Source: Siphonodentalium dalli (Eukaryota; Mollusca; Scaphopoda; Gadilida; Siphonodentaliidae). From it: a DNA stretch of 64,000 bases. The DNA is taken from assembly GCA_032622095.1 (NCBI GenBank), contig CP136066.1:184610716-184674715 (forward strand), read 5' to 3'. The translations under genes and the position numbers were made by a program. Shown here piece after piece: positions 23,160-35,150 of this stretch; position 1 is the stretch's first letter, and the number at the start of each line of letters is the position of its first letter. The notes beneath the pieces were generated by a model. The model ran no database searches and was not told the origin of the DNA. It saw nothing but the letters and a program-made list of their open reading frames with translations.

Positions 23160-24800
23160 TGATCTTTTTATTTCCCCGCAACAACAGGGGGGGTCTGGAA
23201 AAAATTGCACATATAGGACCGAAAAAGTTTTTTCCGACCCCGAGGGACCCACCACCCCATTTGTGCAAAACAAATATTTTTTTCCTCCAAAATTTTAGGG
23301 ACCCACCCCTTTCTCATGTTTTTATCAAAATTTCAAAGTTTTTTTTTTAGCCGTTCTTCAATAACTGTATTAACTGCCTTTCAATCCCATTCCACTATCC
23401 TTTTTTTGTGCAAACTCTTGCTGTGTACTATTAAGACTCAAGCAATAACATGCTTAATTGGTAAACACAGATCAGATAAAATAAAAATAAACTCTGTTTC
23501 CTTGTGAGTTCAGCATCTAACAACAATAATAAAGCATTGTGTAGGTACACTATATGTCACAAATCGCCCTAGACCCTATTATAGCCTTAATATATTGAGT
23601 GTGTTGTGTCTGACAGGGAACACTGGCCAGTGTAAATAGTGGTAAACAGGTCAGGGGTTCCACAATTATTTGTGCATGATCAAAGAACTCTTTAGTCTTA
23701 TCCACCGGGGTGGGGTGAGGGGATGTTTTTGGTTAGGTATACACATATATATATATATGGTTATTATACCCCCCGATATTAATCAGCGGGTATATAGTTG
23801 ATGTCTCGAGCCGTCCGTGCATCCATCCGTACAAACATTTTGCATTGAGTTTTAGTGGAGCTTCTGTTGCTATGGATTTTAAATATTTGTATGTACATTT
23901 GTGCACTAGAGTCTGCAGTATAGTCTCAGTCAGATTTTATTCTTTATTTTACTTTTAGTTTGAACTTTGATGACATTGAAGAACGTCATTTCTCAATGCA
24001 TCTGAATGCATCACATTATTTCAGTTCATCTATTTGAAAGTGATAACAGTATACAATTAGTATTTTAGTTTAGTTTTGTTGAGCAGTAAAGCTCCAAGAT
24101 GAAGTCAGGAAATTCAGTGAGAATAGCGTCACCTTCAGTTGGGATTGTCTGAGCAGTAAACAGTAACGGTCATTAATCATAACCAATTCAGTTTTATTTG
24201 GATAATTGTTGCAAATTAACATTACTTGCAATCATTCAAGATGAGAAATAACCATAAGAAATGAATTTGATTACATGCCAGAACAAGACAGTATTTCAGA
24301 CATTAGATATTTATGAGATACCCTTTCAATTTCATGTTATGTAACAGTCAGGTTAATGATATCTAGTCATCATTGAGTATTCACCATGTAGTATCAAATT
24401 TATGATAAAGTTTTTTTGTTTTTTTACTTTTATTCAGGAAATATATTAATTTTGTTACTAAATATTTCTTCTCTTGATCATAAGTTTCCTGAACGCTATT
24501 ACGGTGGTCCAATGTGAAGTGGGCCGGGATCCTGTGAAATCCAGAATGTTTCGAAATCTGAGGCTAAAGAGTCACTATATATGTATACAGCTGCCTATAT
24601 AGCCCTATACCAACAAGCATGGTACTAACATGATTACAAACAACATTACATGGTCAGTAGTTGTAAATTGTTTGAAAAAAAAACCCATTTTGGAAAAAAT
24701 TTACAATCACAATTTTTTCCGCCTCTGGAACACCCACCCACCCGGTCCTATATACAGATTTTCTTTGCAGACCCCCCCCCCCCCTGGCAACAATGAAACT
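23160..24800. repeat. Inverted pair of G/C-run repeats around 1.3 kb of plain sequence
   Basis: CAACAACAGGGGGGGTCTGG...CATATAGGACCG (23179-23222) is matched inverted by CGGTCCTATATACAG...CAGACCCCC...CTGGCAACAA (24743-24791, with a 13-base C run at 24772-24784). It may be two separate copies of one family or the ends of one element. A GTCCGTGCATCCATCC repeat lies between them at about 23800-23845. Confidence 0.4.
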
Positions 24801-25579
24801 TCTTATGTCCGGTTTGTGGCCCCGGTTAATATACTTCGATGAGGCGAATATCGGCCTTTTGTCATACGCTACAACGAGCCCTCTACGTGTTATATTCATC
24901 GATATATCGGCAGTCCCACGCAATTTCAAGTTCTGTCCCGCATATTGTCATTCTGTTCTGTATTCCATCTCATCCCACAGTGTGTCACGCCCCTGTTTAT
25001 TGATTGGCACTGTGACTGTCAGCGGGTCAGTGACTGATATCGTTTTTAAGTAGACATAATCCTATCACACAAGTCAATAGCGACTGCGTGAATATTCATA
25101 TCCTGTCGAGTATAGCCTGTACTGTACAATGTAGGTTGTAAAGTAGGATAGCGGACAACGTTCATAGAATAACCCTTATAAGAATAACCCTGGTAAAACC
25201 AATGTAAACTATTGTAAATCACGCTTTACATGGGTTTATTGGGGTAAATTGATGTTTGTTTGAACATATTTATTGTGACCCACAAATACATGGAATAATT
25301 TACAAACAGAATATATGGATGATGTTGTGGGTGCACAGGGGATCGGAGCACAAGTTACGAAACTTAGTGAAGCTCCTCTCCCCTGGCGTTCAGCTGCTGA
25401 TGAATTCAAGTCGATGGTTTTGGTTTTGCTGGAATGAAAGTTTTGTTGTTATTTGTGTGGGAGACGGTGTCCCATGTGATCGGCTATGTATACATAGGGG
25501 AACCGGCTCCCAATCAAACACATGTAGGTTGTAGTTGTGGCTGTGGCAGTGGCAGTGGGCGGAGTCAATGGAATAATGA

Positions 25580-28500
25580 TTACTGAAATCGGTCTGTGAA
25601 AATGATGAATGATTGTACTGTCTCGAATAATCGCCTGTTCAAGGTGTCGCTAATTTCGGGTATGCCAAAGAGAATATCTTTAATACTGGTGATGACCACT
25701 TTATGCTCATCTAGTCGTGTCCACATACGGTTCCTTGCTTCTGTGTAGAAAGGACATTCGAAGAAAAAATGGCTTGCGTCTTCACATTGGTTACCGCAGG
25801 AGCAACACGGGCTTGAGGATATGTAATTTTTAAATTTATCGAAGTTGAGATCGCTGCAGTTGTTTCGGAGCCTACATTGCAAAATATTTGATGTTCTCCG
25901 CCCGACATTGTAGTAAGAAGGGGGTCTTATTGATGTCTCTTCTATGCGTAAATTATTATACATATTAGCAAGTATTTCGTCCTTAGTTGGTTCTGATGTG
26001 GGGTCTGTGAGTTTTTTTTGCATCAGTTGTTATTTTGCACGATACATTCCATTCAGCAATCATAGTTGGGAGGAAACTTGATTTAAAGTGAGTTGTGTTC
26101 GTGGAGTAGTTGACGTATCGTAACGGATTTCTAATTGGGTATCTACATGATTCCCCAACGGTAAGAGGCAAAAGTTTCGTTATGAAGGGAGGGGCCTTAT
26201 TGTCCAATATTTTATGCCACATGCGCGTTTTATGTAATTTACGTCTTTCGTTGAGGGGAGGCCATCCAAGTTCACCCAGTACTCTCGCTTCTGAGGCAGA
26301 TCGGGTCAGGCCAGTTATTATTCTACCACCGTCGATATATAGACGGTCGAGCTTTTGGAGTAAGCAGTCAGGGGCGTTATCCCAAATTATGTCACCATAT
26401 TCCATTATTGGGAGTATATATGTTTTTAACATTATCTCGATCGTCTGTCGGTTTACTTGGAATTTGATCTTCCTGAGTTGTGACAATCTACTGGCAACTC
26501 TTTTGCAAATAGTATTTATTTGGGTGTCCCAATGTAGATTTGATTGGATAGAAACGCCAAGATGGGTGTGAAGAGTTACTTGTTGAATCGCATCGTTGTC
26601 GAGATCTAAATCGAGGGAATCGTCAGAGGGGGTCAGTGAAAATACCATAGACTTTGTTTTTTCTGCATTAAAGGTTACCATCCATTGTTTTGACCACCGA
26701 TTCACTCTTTCAAGGTCATCATAGAGTTCGCGAGCACAATCATCGGGTGATGTTTGGGCAGTAAAGAAGCAAGTATCATCCGCGTACATTCGAGTGAGTG
26801 ATTGGATCGTTGTTGCGAGGTCGTTAATGTAAGTCAAAAATAGAAAGGGTCCGAGGATAGATCCTTGTGGAACACCTGCCGATATCGTCTGATAGTCAGA
26901 GAATGTAATTCCTATTTGAACGCACTGTGATCTATTAGAGAGATAACTGTGTATCCATTTGTGTATATTCCCGGTTACTCCGTTTTGCTCCAACTTGAAT
27001 AACAACCCCCTGTGCCAGACTCTCTCAAATGCTTTGGAAATATCGCAGAAAATTGCAGACGTATTTAACTTCTCATCGAGTGCCTGGCACAGGGTGTGGT
27101 ATATCTCAAGTAGCTGAAAAGTGGTGCTGTGGCCTGATACAAATCCTGATTGGTATTGGAATAGTATATTGTTCTTACTGAAATGAGCGGATAAATATTT
27201 CAGTACTATTTTCTCCAAGAGCTTGCTGACGCATGGAAGTAGAGATATTGGGCGATAGTTTTTGCAGTTGGATCTGTCGTTTTTCTTATAAATAGGAATG
27301 ACATTTGCTTGTTTCCATTTATTAGGAAATGCGCACGATTCAAGAGATTTCTTAAATAGAATTCTGAGAGGAATGGCAATAGCTGGGCTTGTTTTCTGCA
27401 GCATTTCTAACTGTGATGCCGTCATGGCCTGACGCTTTGTTTGGTTTCATACTCGCAATTGCCGAAGTGATGTCGTCGAGAGTGAAGTCAATTTCAGTTA
27501 TCGTATCATTACATTTTTTGTGTGAACACCGGTAGATTGCAAGAGGAATCGTCGAGGAATGAGTTAGCAATGAAGGCATTATTAAGCATCGATGCTTTGG
27601 TTTGATCGTCAGTTTCAAGATTGCCATCATAATCAATGAGAGGGGGGATAGCGTCTTTATGTTTGTTTTGCATAATTTCGTTGATGCTATGCCAAAAATA
27701 TTTTGGGGAAGGTTGGTCTTTGACAGTATTCTGGAGATGTTCCTCGTATTGGGCCCTTGCGTACTTTTTCATATTGTTGACCGTGTTTCGAACTTTTTTG
27801 AATTTCGCCCATTCTATGTCCTTTTTGGATTTTATCGCAATCTTACGTAGCCTGTCTCTTCTTCGAATCATCGATCGTAATTCTGATGTGAACCAATGTT
27901 TGTCTTTGGGCCTGATCAATGTTTTAGATTGAGGAACAGTTTGATCCATAATTTCAAGGAATTTCGAAGTAAAAATTTCAGTCGCTGTGTCAATATTTGG
28001 GGCTATTTCAATTGAGCGTAACCATTCTGGGTCGCGGATGAGTTCCATTGCTTGTTCATAATTGCCTTTTTCGTAGTTTCTGACCAATCGAGAAAATGGA
28101 CCATTACTGCTATACTCGTATTTCAAATATGCTATTACCGCATAGTGATCTGAGATAGATCTGCCGAAGTCAATCACTTCTGATTCACATGATGTGACAG
28201 TGCTGTTCACTATGATGGGGTCGAGAAGTGTCGATGTTGTCGATGTAACTCTGGTTGGAGTTTTAATGATGTCCCGAAGGCTATAGTAGGAAATTATTTC
28301 ATTGATTTTTGAGGATGGGTCCAAGGCATTAGAATTAAAGTCACCAGTTACAACCATGGGTATATTAAGATCTAGTGCATCCGCTATAGACTGATCAAGT
28401 AGTTCCCAGTATCGCTCGTGACAGAATTGGTCAGAGCGATATGACACACATAAAAGATAGTTTGAAGATCTGCACCTCAGTTTGAACCACAGGACTGAGT

Positions 28501-28981
28501 CATCGAATTCGAGAGAGGGCATACGTTCGAAGATCAGGTGATTTGCGAAATAAACGGCAATACCTCCCCCGTAGCTCGAACCGTCATGTCTTACTGGATC
28601 AGAGAACCCATCTAGCTGTATGTTCGTTGTTGGAAATGTTGCGTCAATGTGGGTTTCGGTGAAACATAATATATCATGGTCGTCGATTTCATCGAATATT
28701 TTAAACAGTTTATTTCGGATACTTCGTATGTTCAAGTGGAAAATAGAGACGGAGTGATTGTCTGAGTGGACCTGGCCATTATCAGGGCCGGGGTTCAATT
28801 CTAGGGAACCGCTGCATACCAAGAGTGTTGTTAATAGTAATATTAATCTAATTGAGCTAATCCCGAAAGCGAGTTTAATGATACGACATTTGGGGAGCGA
28901 TGGCGTTTTCTGTGAACCGTTTCGTCTAGAAAATTGGAAGGTCCCTATTGTTATTCTCCACGTAGTTAGTTCAACTCCCAT
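25580..28981 (-). pseudogene. LINE ORF2: AP endonuclease and reverse transcriptase, three frame breaks
   Basis: Starts ATG at 28981. The N-terminal part (to about 27510) has a hydrophobic stretch, a 2A-like LELNPGP, then APE endonuclease motifs: HLNIRSIRNK, CFTETHID, VTGDFNSN and, near the end, SISDHYAV. The second part (27425-25983) is a reverse transcriptase: NYRPISLLPCVSKLLEK, FCDISKAFERVWHRG, AGVPQGSILGPFLF and the catalytic MYADDT. The C-terminus (to 25580) ends in a CCHC-like knuckle, CCSCGNQCEDASHFFFEC. Frame breaks lie near 27513 (T run), near 27410 and at 26012-26019 (T8). Across each break the protein continues sensibly, so this is one ORF2 with small indels; at the T runs a sequencing error is possible. 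Motif order fits the CR1/L2/Jockey group; the exact clade needs a tree. Confidence 0.9.
28784..28831 (-). other. 2A-like motif after a hydrophobic N-terminus
   Basis: Residues 43-66 of the LINE ORF2 read a hydrophobic run (RLILLLTTLLVC) followed by SGSLELNPGP. Active 2A peptides carry D(V/I)ExNPG|P; here NPGP and E are kept but the D is S. Several APE-type LINEs are known to carry 2A sequences at this position, so the homology is credible and the activity uncertain. Confidence 0.6.
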
Positions 28982-29321
28982 GGGAGATTGTGTTCAAAGG
29001 GTTAATGTCATGTGATTCCAATAGGGACCTATGTAAAATGATAATTCCAGAGTGGGTTTCCCGCCACTGCCATTGCCACAAAACGTACAGTTTACAGTCG
29101 GTGCAAATATAAACAAGAACATATGTGAGTAGAATAGTAAATGTAGGTGTTGACACACGTTTTGACGTAGACGTGTGCGTCATCGTGGGTGGAATGAGGC
29201 AACTATATATCAGTCGGGATGATTATGAATAATATTATTTTAACAGTGCTTAATAATACAAGTGTTGTGCAATCCTATATGATCTGTAATCGAAGGGAGT
29301 TATAAGAACAATGTTTACTTT

Positions 29322-29706
29322 ATAGTTTGCGGTTGGGCGGGGGGGGGGGGGGCAATGCGCGGCAGACAGATCACAATCAGACCAAAACAACCACGAGACA
29401 ATGCCAGACCCGCACGACGCCTCGGACATTGTAGCTGCCACCCATTTGAAAAACGAGCCTGAGTTTGTGGTGACATGCCAGTCCTTCATACCAGTACATG
29501 TGCACCGATTAATGTATATATTTGCTTCAATTGGCCATACAATTGGTAAATATCACGCAAATAAGGTATTAGCGGCTCAGTGCATAGCAGCTACAATATT
29601 CGAATCGCCGCGCAAATCCAACACCTTCCCACGACTATCCAAATCCGACCATGACCCGTCCACCGCGCGTCACCCCCCCCCCCCCCCCAACCCCGCAATA
29701 TATTGA
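29322..29706. mobile_element. MITE with G-run TIRs
   Basis: TATAGTTTGCGGTTGGGCGG plus 12 more Gs at the left is matched inverted by a 16-base C run followed by AACCCCGCAATATA at the right. GCAGCTACAAT is also inverted about 100 bp inside each end (about 29430 and 29588). Short frames here are not genes. Confidence 0.65.
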
Positions 29707-31220
29707 CACAAGCATAAAACCTGAGAGAAGGCCATTTCTTCACATTCAATTATGACCGATTCGGTGTGTGACACAGTAACACAGTTGTCAACTCCCGCAT
29801 GTTGAAAACGTCGGCGAAGGTAGAAAGGACGGGCTTATTATGAAGGAGGGATGTTTATTGACTATACCGAGGTCGTTTAACGAGTTTTGTTCTCTTGATA
29901 TATAACCTTTGTTTTATTTATAACTTATGTCTATATATAGTGTTCAATTTTAAGCGTTTTGGTGATCACCGTGGTCGTGAAGATGATTTAAATCCGTATT
30001 GAGGACAGGCTGTACTCCTAAAATTAATAGATTCTACCACTCCGCGCACTGGCGAGGGGAATCCCCCACGTGTATCGCAATTTTTGCAGATGTTGATAAT
30101 TTGGGATCGTCCTTACCGAGGGATGCTTTAGATGGAACAATTTCAAGTCTAGCTTATATTAACTTCCCATTTTCGGTGGAAATTATAGTGATAGGTATAT
30201 ATGAGAGACAGCGTACTTAGAAAGACAATAAATCAATGAAATTATGGGTTTTTGTTTGAAGTTGCAGTCTTGCGGATATCTACACATCCCTGAATATTTA
30301 AATGGAGACTCCGTAAACTTTGGTGTCGAAAATCATTGGTCATAAATCAAATGTCCTGATCCTGGAGGACGACTAGACTAGTTAATTGTGTTTGGACTCC
30401 AGTGGATTATTACGAAATGCGAGGTTTGTTAATGTGACTTTTCTGGGTTTTAGTTCTGCATTCGAGGGTTTTGTGCATATAGTACATTTCTTTAAAGGCA
30501 GTTTTGATACATTCAGAATGATTCTGCAATGATTTTGTGGTAACACAGTCGCTAGAAATTTCGGGCACCTGCCATGACAGTGGGGAACACGCCACCGGGT
30601 ATTGGTCGAAGGTCGAGTATTGCTATATATTTTAATTAGTTACTCTTGTTTGTCTGATAATTTAGAGTGTTATTATTTATTAATTATTGGGGGGGGGGGG
30701 GTGATCCATGGCAGGTGTCCGGATTTCTGCGACTGTCGTTAGTGGTATATAATCAAATTTTGCATTGAGACATAGCACATTGGTGCATGATTGTATGTAT
30801 GTGTGTGCAAGTGCAGGGATGTGGCTATTTGGAGAGGTGGGTGGCCAATAACATCATTGTTGTTTGAGTATTTCTTGACCCTGGGAAAATTGTGTTATTG
30901 AGAAATTTCTTCGACTCTGTGGTGGGTGGGGAGAATCACTCGATTATTTCTTGGTAAGACATTCATTGTATAATGGGGACAATCAGCCACGTTCCTGCAC
31001 ATGTCACAAATAAATGAATTACTTAACATAATATTGTGCGAAGTACTATCTAGATACATACATAATTGTACATGTACAGTGTTCTATATAAACATAAGTA
31101 GTGCGATAATAATTTTAATAATTGGAATTATTGAGATGGCAAGGTAACTGTGAGTGTAGAATAATACATTTGAGTCTGAACATAAATCCAGGCACTACTA
31201 GTAGATGTTGACAAGCTGGG
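29707..31220. other. Stretch without recognised genes
   Basis: I see a 13-base G run at 30689-30701 and one ACATGTAC run near 31070, but no supported gene or TIR pair. Confidence 0.5.
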
Positions 31221-31240
31221 TGGGGGGGGGGGGGGGGGGT

Positions 31241-31625
31241 ATGCCGACATACATGTATGTTCATAAGCACGATTTTTCCTTTATTTTATTCACTCGGCAT
31301 AAAACAAATATTTTATTTTATTTATTTATTTGTTTATGTGGTTAGTCTTAGGATTCAGTGTGTTGGGGCCGACGTATGCCGACATGTTCATAAGCACGAT
31401 TTTTTACTATATTTTATTTACTCGGCATAAAATAAATATTTTATTTTATTTATTTATTTGTTTATGTGGTTAGTCTTAGGATTCAGTGTGTTGGGGCCGA
31501 CGTATGCCGACATGTTCATAAGCACGATTTTTTACTTTATTTTATTTACTCGGCATAAAATAATTATTTTATTTTATATATTTATTTGTTTATGTGGTTA
31601 GTCTTAGGATTCAGTGTGTTGGGGA
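31241..31625 (+). repeat. Tandem repeat, three units of about 128 bp
   Basis: Units begin ATGCCGACAT at 31241, 31376 and 31504 and end TAGTCTTAGGATTCAGTGTGTTGGGG. Units 2 and 3 are nearly identical. The array is immediately preceded by an 18-base G run (31222-31239). Confidence 0.9.
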
Positions 31626-31629
31626 TGCA

Positions 31630-32709
31630 AAAGAGAATTTTTATTTATTAAAGTTTTATTCATTTTCTGACTACGTCCGCCATAAAAAGGTGGCTTTGCT
31701 TGCTTGTAGCCTGTAGGGATATTCGTATTAGATGTGGCCTGGTTTGTTCAGACTCGGATGTAACAGTTAGTTTATTTATGGCACTAAAAACTCAACACTG
31801 AATGCAATATGAGGCATTTTTTATGGAGATTATGCATCTTCACACTCTGGGTGCTGGGTCTGCTATCAATGTTATTAATAACTATAAATATGTATTTTGG
31901 TTTGATATGACCTAGCATTATAGAATGATCCTGCGGTGAAGTTCTGAAAACTCCAGTCTTCATGCATAATATAAATGGCATTGAAGCGTTAACACCAGCT
32001 TTGTGATTCCCGGGGGGGGGGGGGGGGGGGGGGGGTTACTTGCAGGAAGAGCATTCAGGATTTGGGGCGAATTTTGTTTTGTTGTATCTTTTAAATTTAT
32101 TTATTTATTATTTTACTACTGGGTTGTGTATCGCTAATCAGGTTTCTTGTTTAATATGCTTATATAGATATGTATTTTGGTGACCCAACAGCCCAGAGTA
32201 CTTGGTACTTTTAAATAATTTGGTATTAGCTGAATCGCACTGGCATCATGGAGTTGCTTATCATTAACAAATTCTGTATACTGTTTCATGGTGATAAATA
32301 ACACAATATAATATCGATAACTGTCTCTCTTTATCGAATTATACATTTACAAGGGATAAGGAAAAAGAAATTAAGAAAAATAAAAATTTCTTGTTTTCGG
32401 TCACATTAATTAGAAAATATAATTATGGTATACAGATATAGATATCTCCAGTTTGATTCAGCGCATCGTAATGGGTTATCATTATATATATATATGATTA
32501 TATACATTATTAGATTTATAAATATACTTCTAAATCATAAAGCATAATTATACGTCTGACAAGTACCGTACAGTTCACAGGTCCCTGGGGAAAATTACCA
32601 AAACACCACTACAACTATACCAGATTACTTGTACAGTCTATATCGGTATTTTAGCAATCCTCACCAGGGCCGATGGATGGATGGGTTTGTGTACAATGTC
32701 AGGTTCAGT
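31630..32709. other. Stretch without recognised genes
   Basis: Contains a 24-base G run (32012-32035) and small AT repeats (about 32480-32500). No gene supported. Confidence 0.5.
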
Positions 32710-33954
32710 TCACCTGTTGACTCCACCTGATTCTTTGATGGCTGCAGATCGAATCTGTGGTTCAGGTGGCATAGTTACATCAAGTTGGTGTCTGAGGCCT
32801 TCCTTGTGGATCTTGAAGAAGATTTTGCCTTTTATCGTCCAATAAGAATCGACCTTTTTGTCCACAAACTTTAAGCTACTCAAGGATTTAATCAATCCCT
32901 GTCGTTTTTGAGTCAGGTCTTCGCAGATTAGGACTGATGATTTCCCTTTGAGAAACCTCTTGGACCGGAAAATGGCATCCTTGACTGGGAAGTAAGTGAA
33001 TCTAACAATTATGTTTATCACGGTTAGGTTGGAGCTTGGTTGATTAAGTTCGGTTGAGTTTGGTGTGGCTTCACCTTGTGGTTTATTGGAACGTCGATTA
33101 TAAGTGTACTCCCGGGCTCTTCCAAGAGGGTGTGAGTTGACTATGTCTGAAGGATGGATATCAATTGAGAAGAACTTCTTACAGAAGGCTCTTACCATGT
33201 TGCTGGTTGGGAGTTTGTATATATCAGACTCGTCACTGTTAATGGGGAAGTTGAGAAACCTCAGATTGAGTTGACGCCCATGTTGTTCATTATCTTCAAC
33301 GGTATCGGCTGTGGATTTTTGAGTGGCTTCGATTTCCTTTATCCTTTTGAGTAACGCAGTGTTGGCGGACTTTAGTTCATTAACGTCGGATTGAAGTTTT
33401 GTGACTGTCCCTGTGGTCGACTGGATAGCACTTTTCACGGCCTTTTCCACAGTCTCTGGTAAGGTTGAAAGTACCTCGTTCACAGCTCTTTTAACCCCTG
33501 AGTTGACTAGCTGGACTAGGTCTGCCTGGATCCCTTTTGTAACATGTTGTTCTAGTGTTGGGAGGAGCTTTTCAGTACAGCGTTCTATGAAGGAGTCTGA
33601 CTGTAGGGCTGATTCGACAGCTGACTCAACTAAATCAGCTAATGACGGGGTCTTTTTTGGATTTTTAGCTGGGGCTGCCTTAGCTTGCCTACGTGTGCGG
33701 GATTTTCCCTGTGATAAGGTCAATGTTTGATCACTGTCGTAATCAAACTCGCTGAGGTAGTTACAGGCGCTTAGATCCTCTACAGAGCCCCTGTGTCTTA
33801 GTGAGCGCAGTTCGAATGGCGAAGCTTTTTTCCTTTTTACACTGCTACTTTCATTCATAGTATTGTTAGTTTCATTCATGGGGTCATCTGAGGTGGGATC
33901 AGGGATTACAACTGTAGTTGTTGAGTCACCTTTTGTGTGTTGCTGAGTTGCCAT
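32710..33954 (-). CDS. LINE ORF1-like nucleic-acid-binding protein, 414 aa
   Basis: I chose the ATG at 33954 (MATQQHTKGD); the frame is open further upstream but without a better start. The order is typical of LINE ORF1 proteins: a disordered acidic/Ser-rich start, a basic patch (KSRTRRQAKAAPAKNPKK), a helical part with a coiled coil (KLQSDVNELKSANTALLKRI...), then a domain opening ENEQHGRQLNLRFLNFP and containing IIVRFTYFPVKDAIF and YWTIKGKIFFKI. The last part resembles the RRM plus C-terminal layout of L1-type ORF1p (Transposase_22). The frame is intact. It has the same strand as the ORF2 at 25580-28981 but ends 3.7 kb before it, with unrelated repeats between, so whether they form one element is open. 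In the cell it would bind element RNA; that is family knowledge, not visible here. Confidence 0.7.
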   Translation of the reverse strand: MATQQHTKGDSTTTVVIPDPTSDDPMNETNNTMNESSSVKRKKASPFELRSLRHRGSVEDLSACNYLSEFDYDSDQTLTLSQGKSRTRRQAKAAPAKNPKKTPSLADLVESAVESALQSDSFIERCTEKLLPTLEQHVTKGIQADLVQLVNSGVKRAVNEVLSTLPETVEKAVKSAIQSTTGTVTKLQSDVNELKSANTALLKRIKEIEATQKSTADTVEDNEQHGRQLNLRFLNFPINSDESDIYKLPTSNMVRAFCKKFFSIDIHPSDIVNSHPLGRAREYTYNRRSNKPQGEATPNSTELNQPSSNLTVINIIVRFTYFPVKDAIFRSKRFLKGKSSVLICEDLTQKRQGLIKSLSSLKFVDKKVDSYWTIKGKIFFKIHKEGLRHQLDVTMPPEPQIRSAAIKESGGVNR

Positions 33955-34189
33955 TACCTCGAAATTAGGAGAGTTGACAGTCCTTTTGCAGATTTTGAGT
34001 TGATCACCTCTATATGACTTCTTCAGCTGATGTATACATTCAATAGCACAATATTCTCTCAAAATGATGATGTTAACTTCTCATTACACTCATTAAAAAA
34101 CCCGACTTTAGTTGCCGAAAAATTTACGTCACCAGCGTAACCATCTCGAGCAGGAATTGATAATACACGATGATCACACCAAAGTAATG

Positions 34190-34620
34190 TGAGGCTTTAC
34201 ATTGCTTCTACTAGGGGCTTTTAAAAAACACGCTGGTAAAACCAATACTGGGGTGCGTTGAGAATTCTATATCATAATACCAAAGCAGTGTGAGGCTTAT
34301 ACATTGATTATACTTTGGTGTTTCAAAAATAGGCTTAATAGGTTAATTAATACTTCACTATGATTCATCTAATTTATGTCACACCTTCACTTGGATAAAA
34401 GCATAGTAACTTCTGAATTTACCATAGTGTTTTTTTCTCTTTCAAAAATAGGCTGGTAAAACCAATATAAACCAGTGTAAATCGCATTGGGTTTAGTAGG
34501 TCAATTGATACGTCACTGTGATTCATCTAATGTTAGTCAAACCTTCAGTTGGTAAAAAGCATAGTAACGTCTGAATTTACCAGGGTGTTACCAGCTACAC
34601 TGGTCTTGCCATCGTAAATA
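34190..34620 (+). repeat. Tandem repeat, period about 150 bp
   Basis: Blocks GCTGGTAAAACCAATA, TCACTNTGATTCATCTAATN and AAAGCATAGTAACNTCTGAA occur two to three times. A single related piece lies at 25185-25255, next to the 3' end of the LINE. Confidence 0.7.
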
Positions 34621-35150
34621 CTGATTTTACAAGTGGTTTTTCTCGAGTATAAAATATCATTCTCCGTGTCCTGAAAATCTTCCTCTACATTTAGAATTTA
34701 ATGTGGTATCATCAATTTGATTTTCAACTTACCTTGGAAATTATAGGTTGCCTTCCGAGAAATCTGGTAAAAAAAATATCCTCTGGTAATATAAGAACTC
34801 ACTTTGCTGTAACCGATGCAAACTATCACATATAGACCACAATGTGATGTGGCAACAGTCCGTGTAAACCAACTTACCCGACGTACATGTACACTCTACA
34901 TGTCAATATGAATTGTCAATTTATTAGCAGCTATTACATAATTCAGCAACCAGTTGCCAATGATGATATGTATGTCCTTGCATATATCAATATTCTGTAC
35001 CCAAGTGTATACGTTGTCACTTGATATACATATAATTGCTTGTGTGTTGGCTGCATACCAACACTTTAACGAAAGTTCCAATGACCCCTTAGCTCAAATT
35101 TGGAAGGAGTTATTTTTTGCTGAGCAATGAGTAGAGGGATAAAAAGGAAT
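34621..35150. other. Stretch without recognised features
   Basis: No gene or repeat supported, apart from weak echoes of the CTGGTAA repeat near 34760-34790. Confidence 0.45.

Larger units (their letters stand above)
25250..28981 (-). mobile_element. CR1/Jockey-like LINE, 3' two thirds
   Basis: The endonuclease/reverse transcriptase frame (25580-28981) is followed by about 310 bp of 3' UTR with an AATAAA on the minus strand (25269-25274). There is no poly(A) tail. The sequence beyond 25250 (CTGGTAAAACCAATGTAAAC) belongs to another repeat, also present at 34190-34620. The 5' end is unclear; sequence up to about 29230 may belong to the element. Confidence 0.75.

Noticed and set aside
26110-26571. 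153-codon plus-strand frame
   Set aside because: Antisense shadow of the LINE reverse transcriptase.
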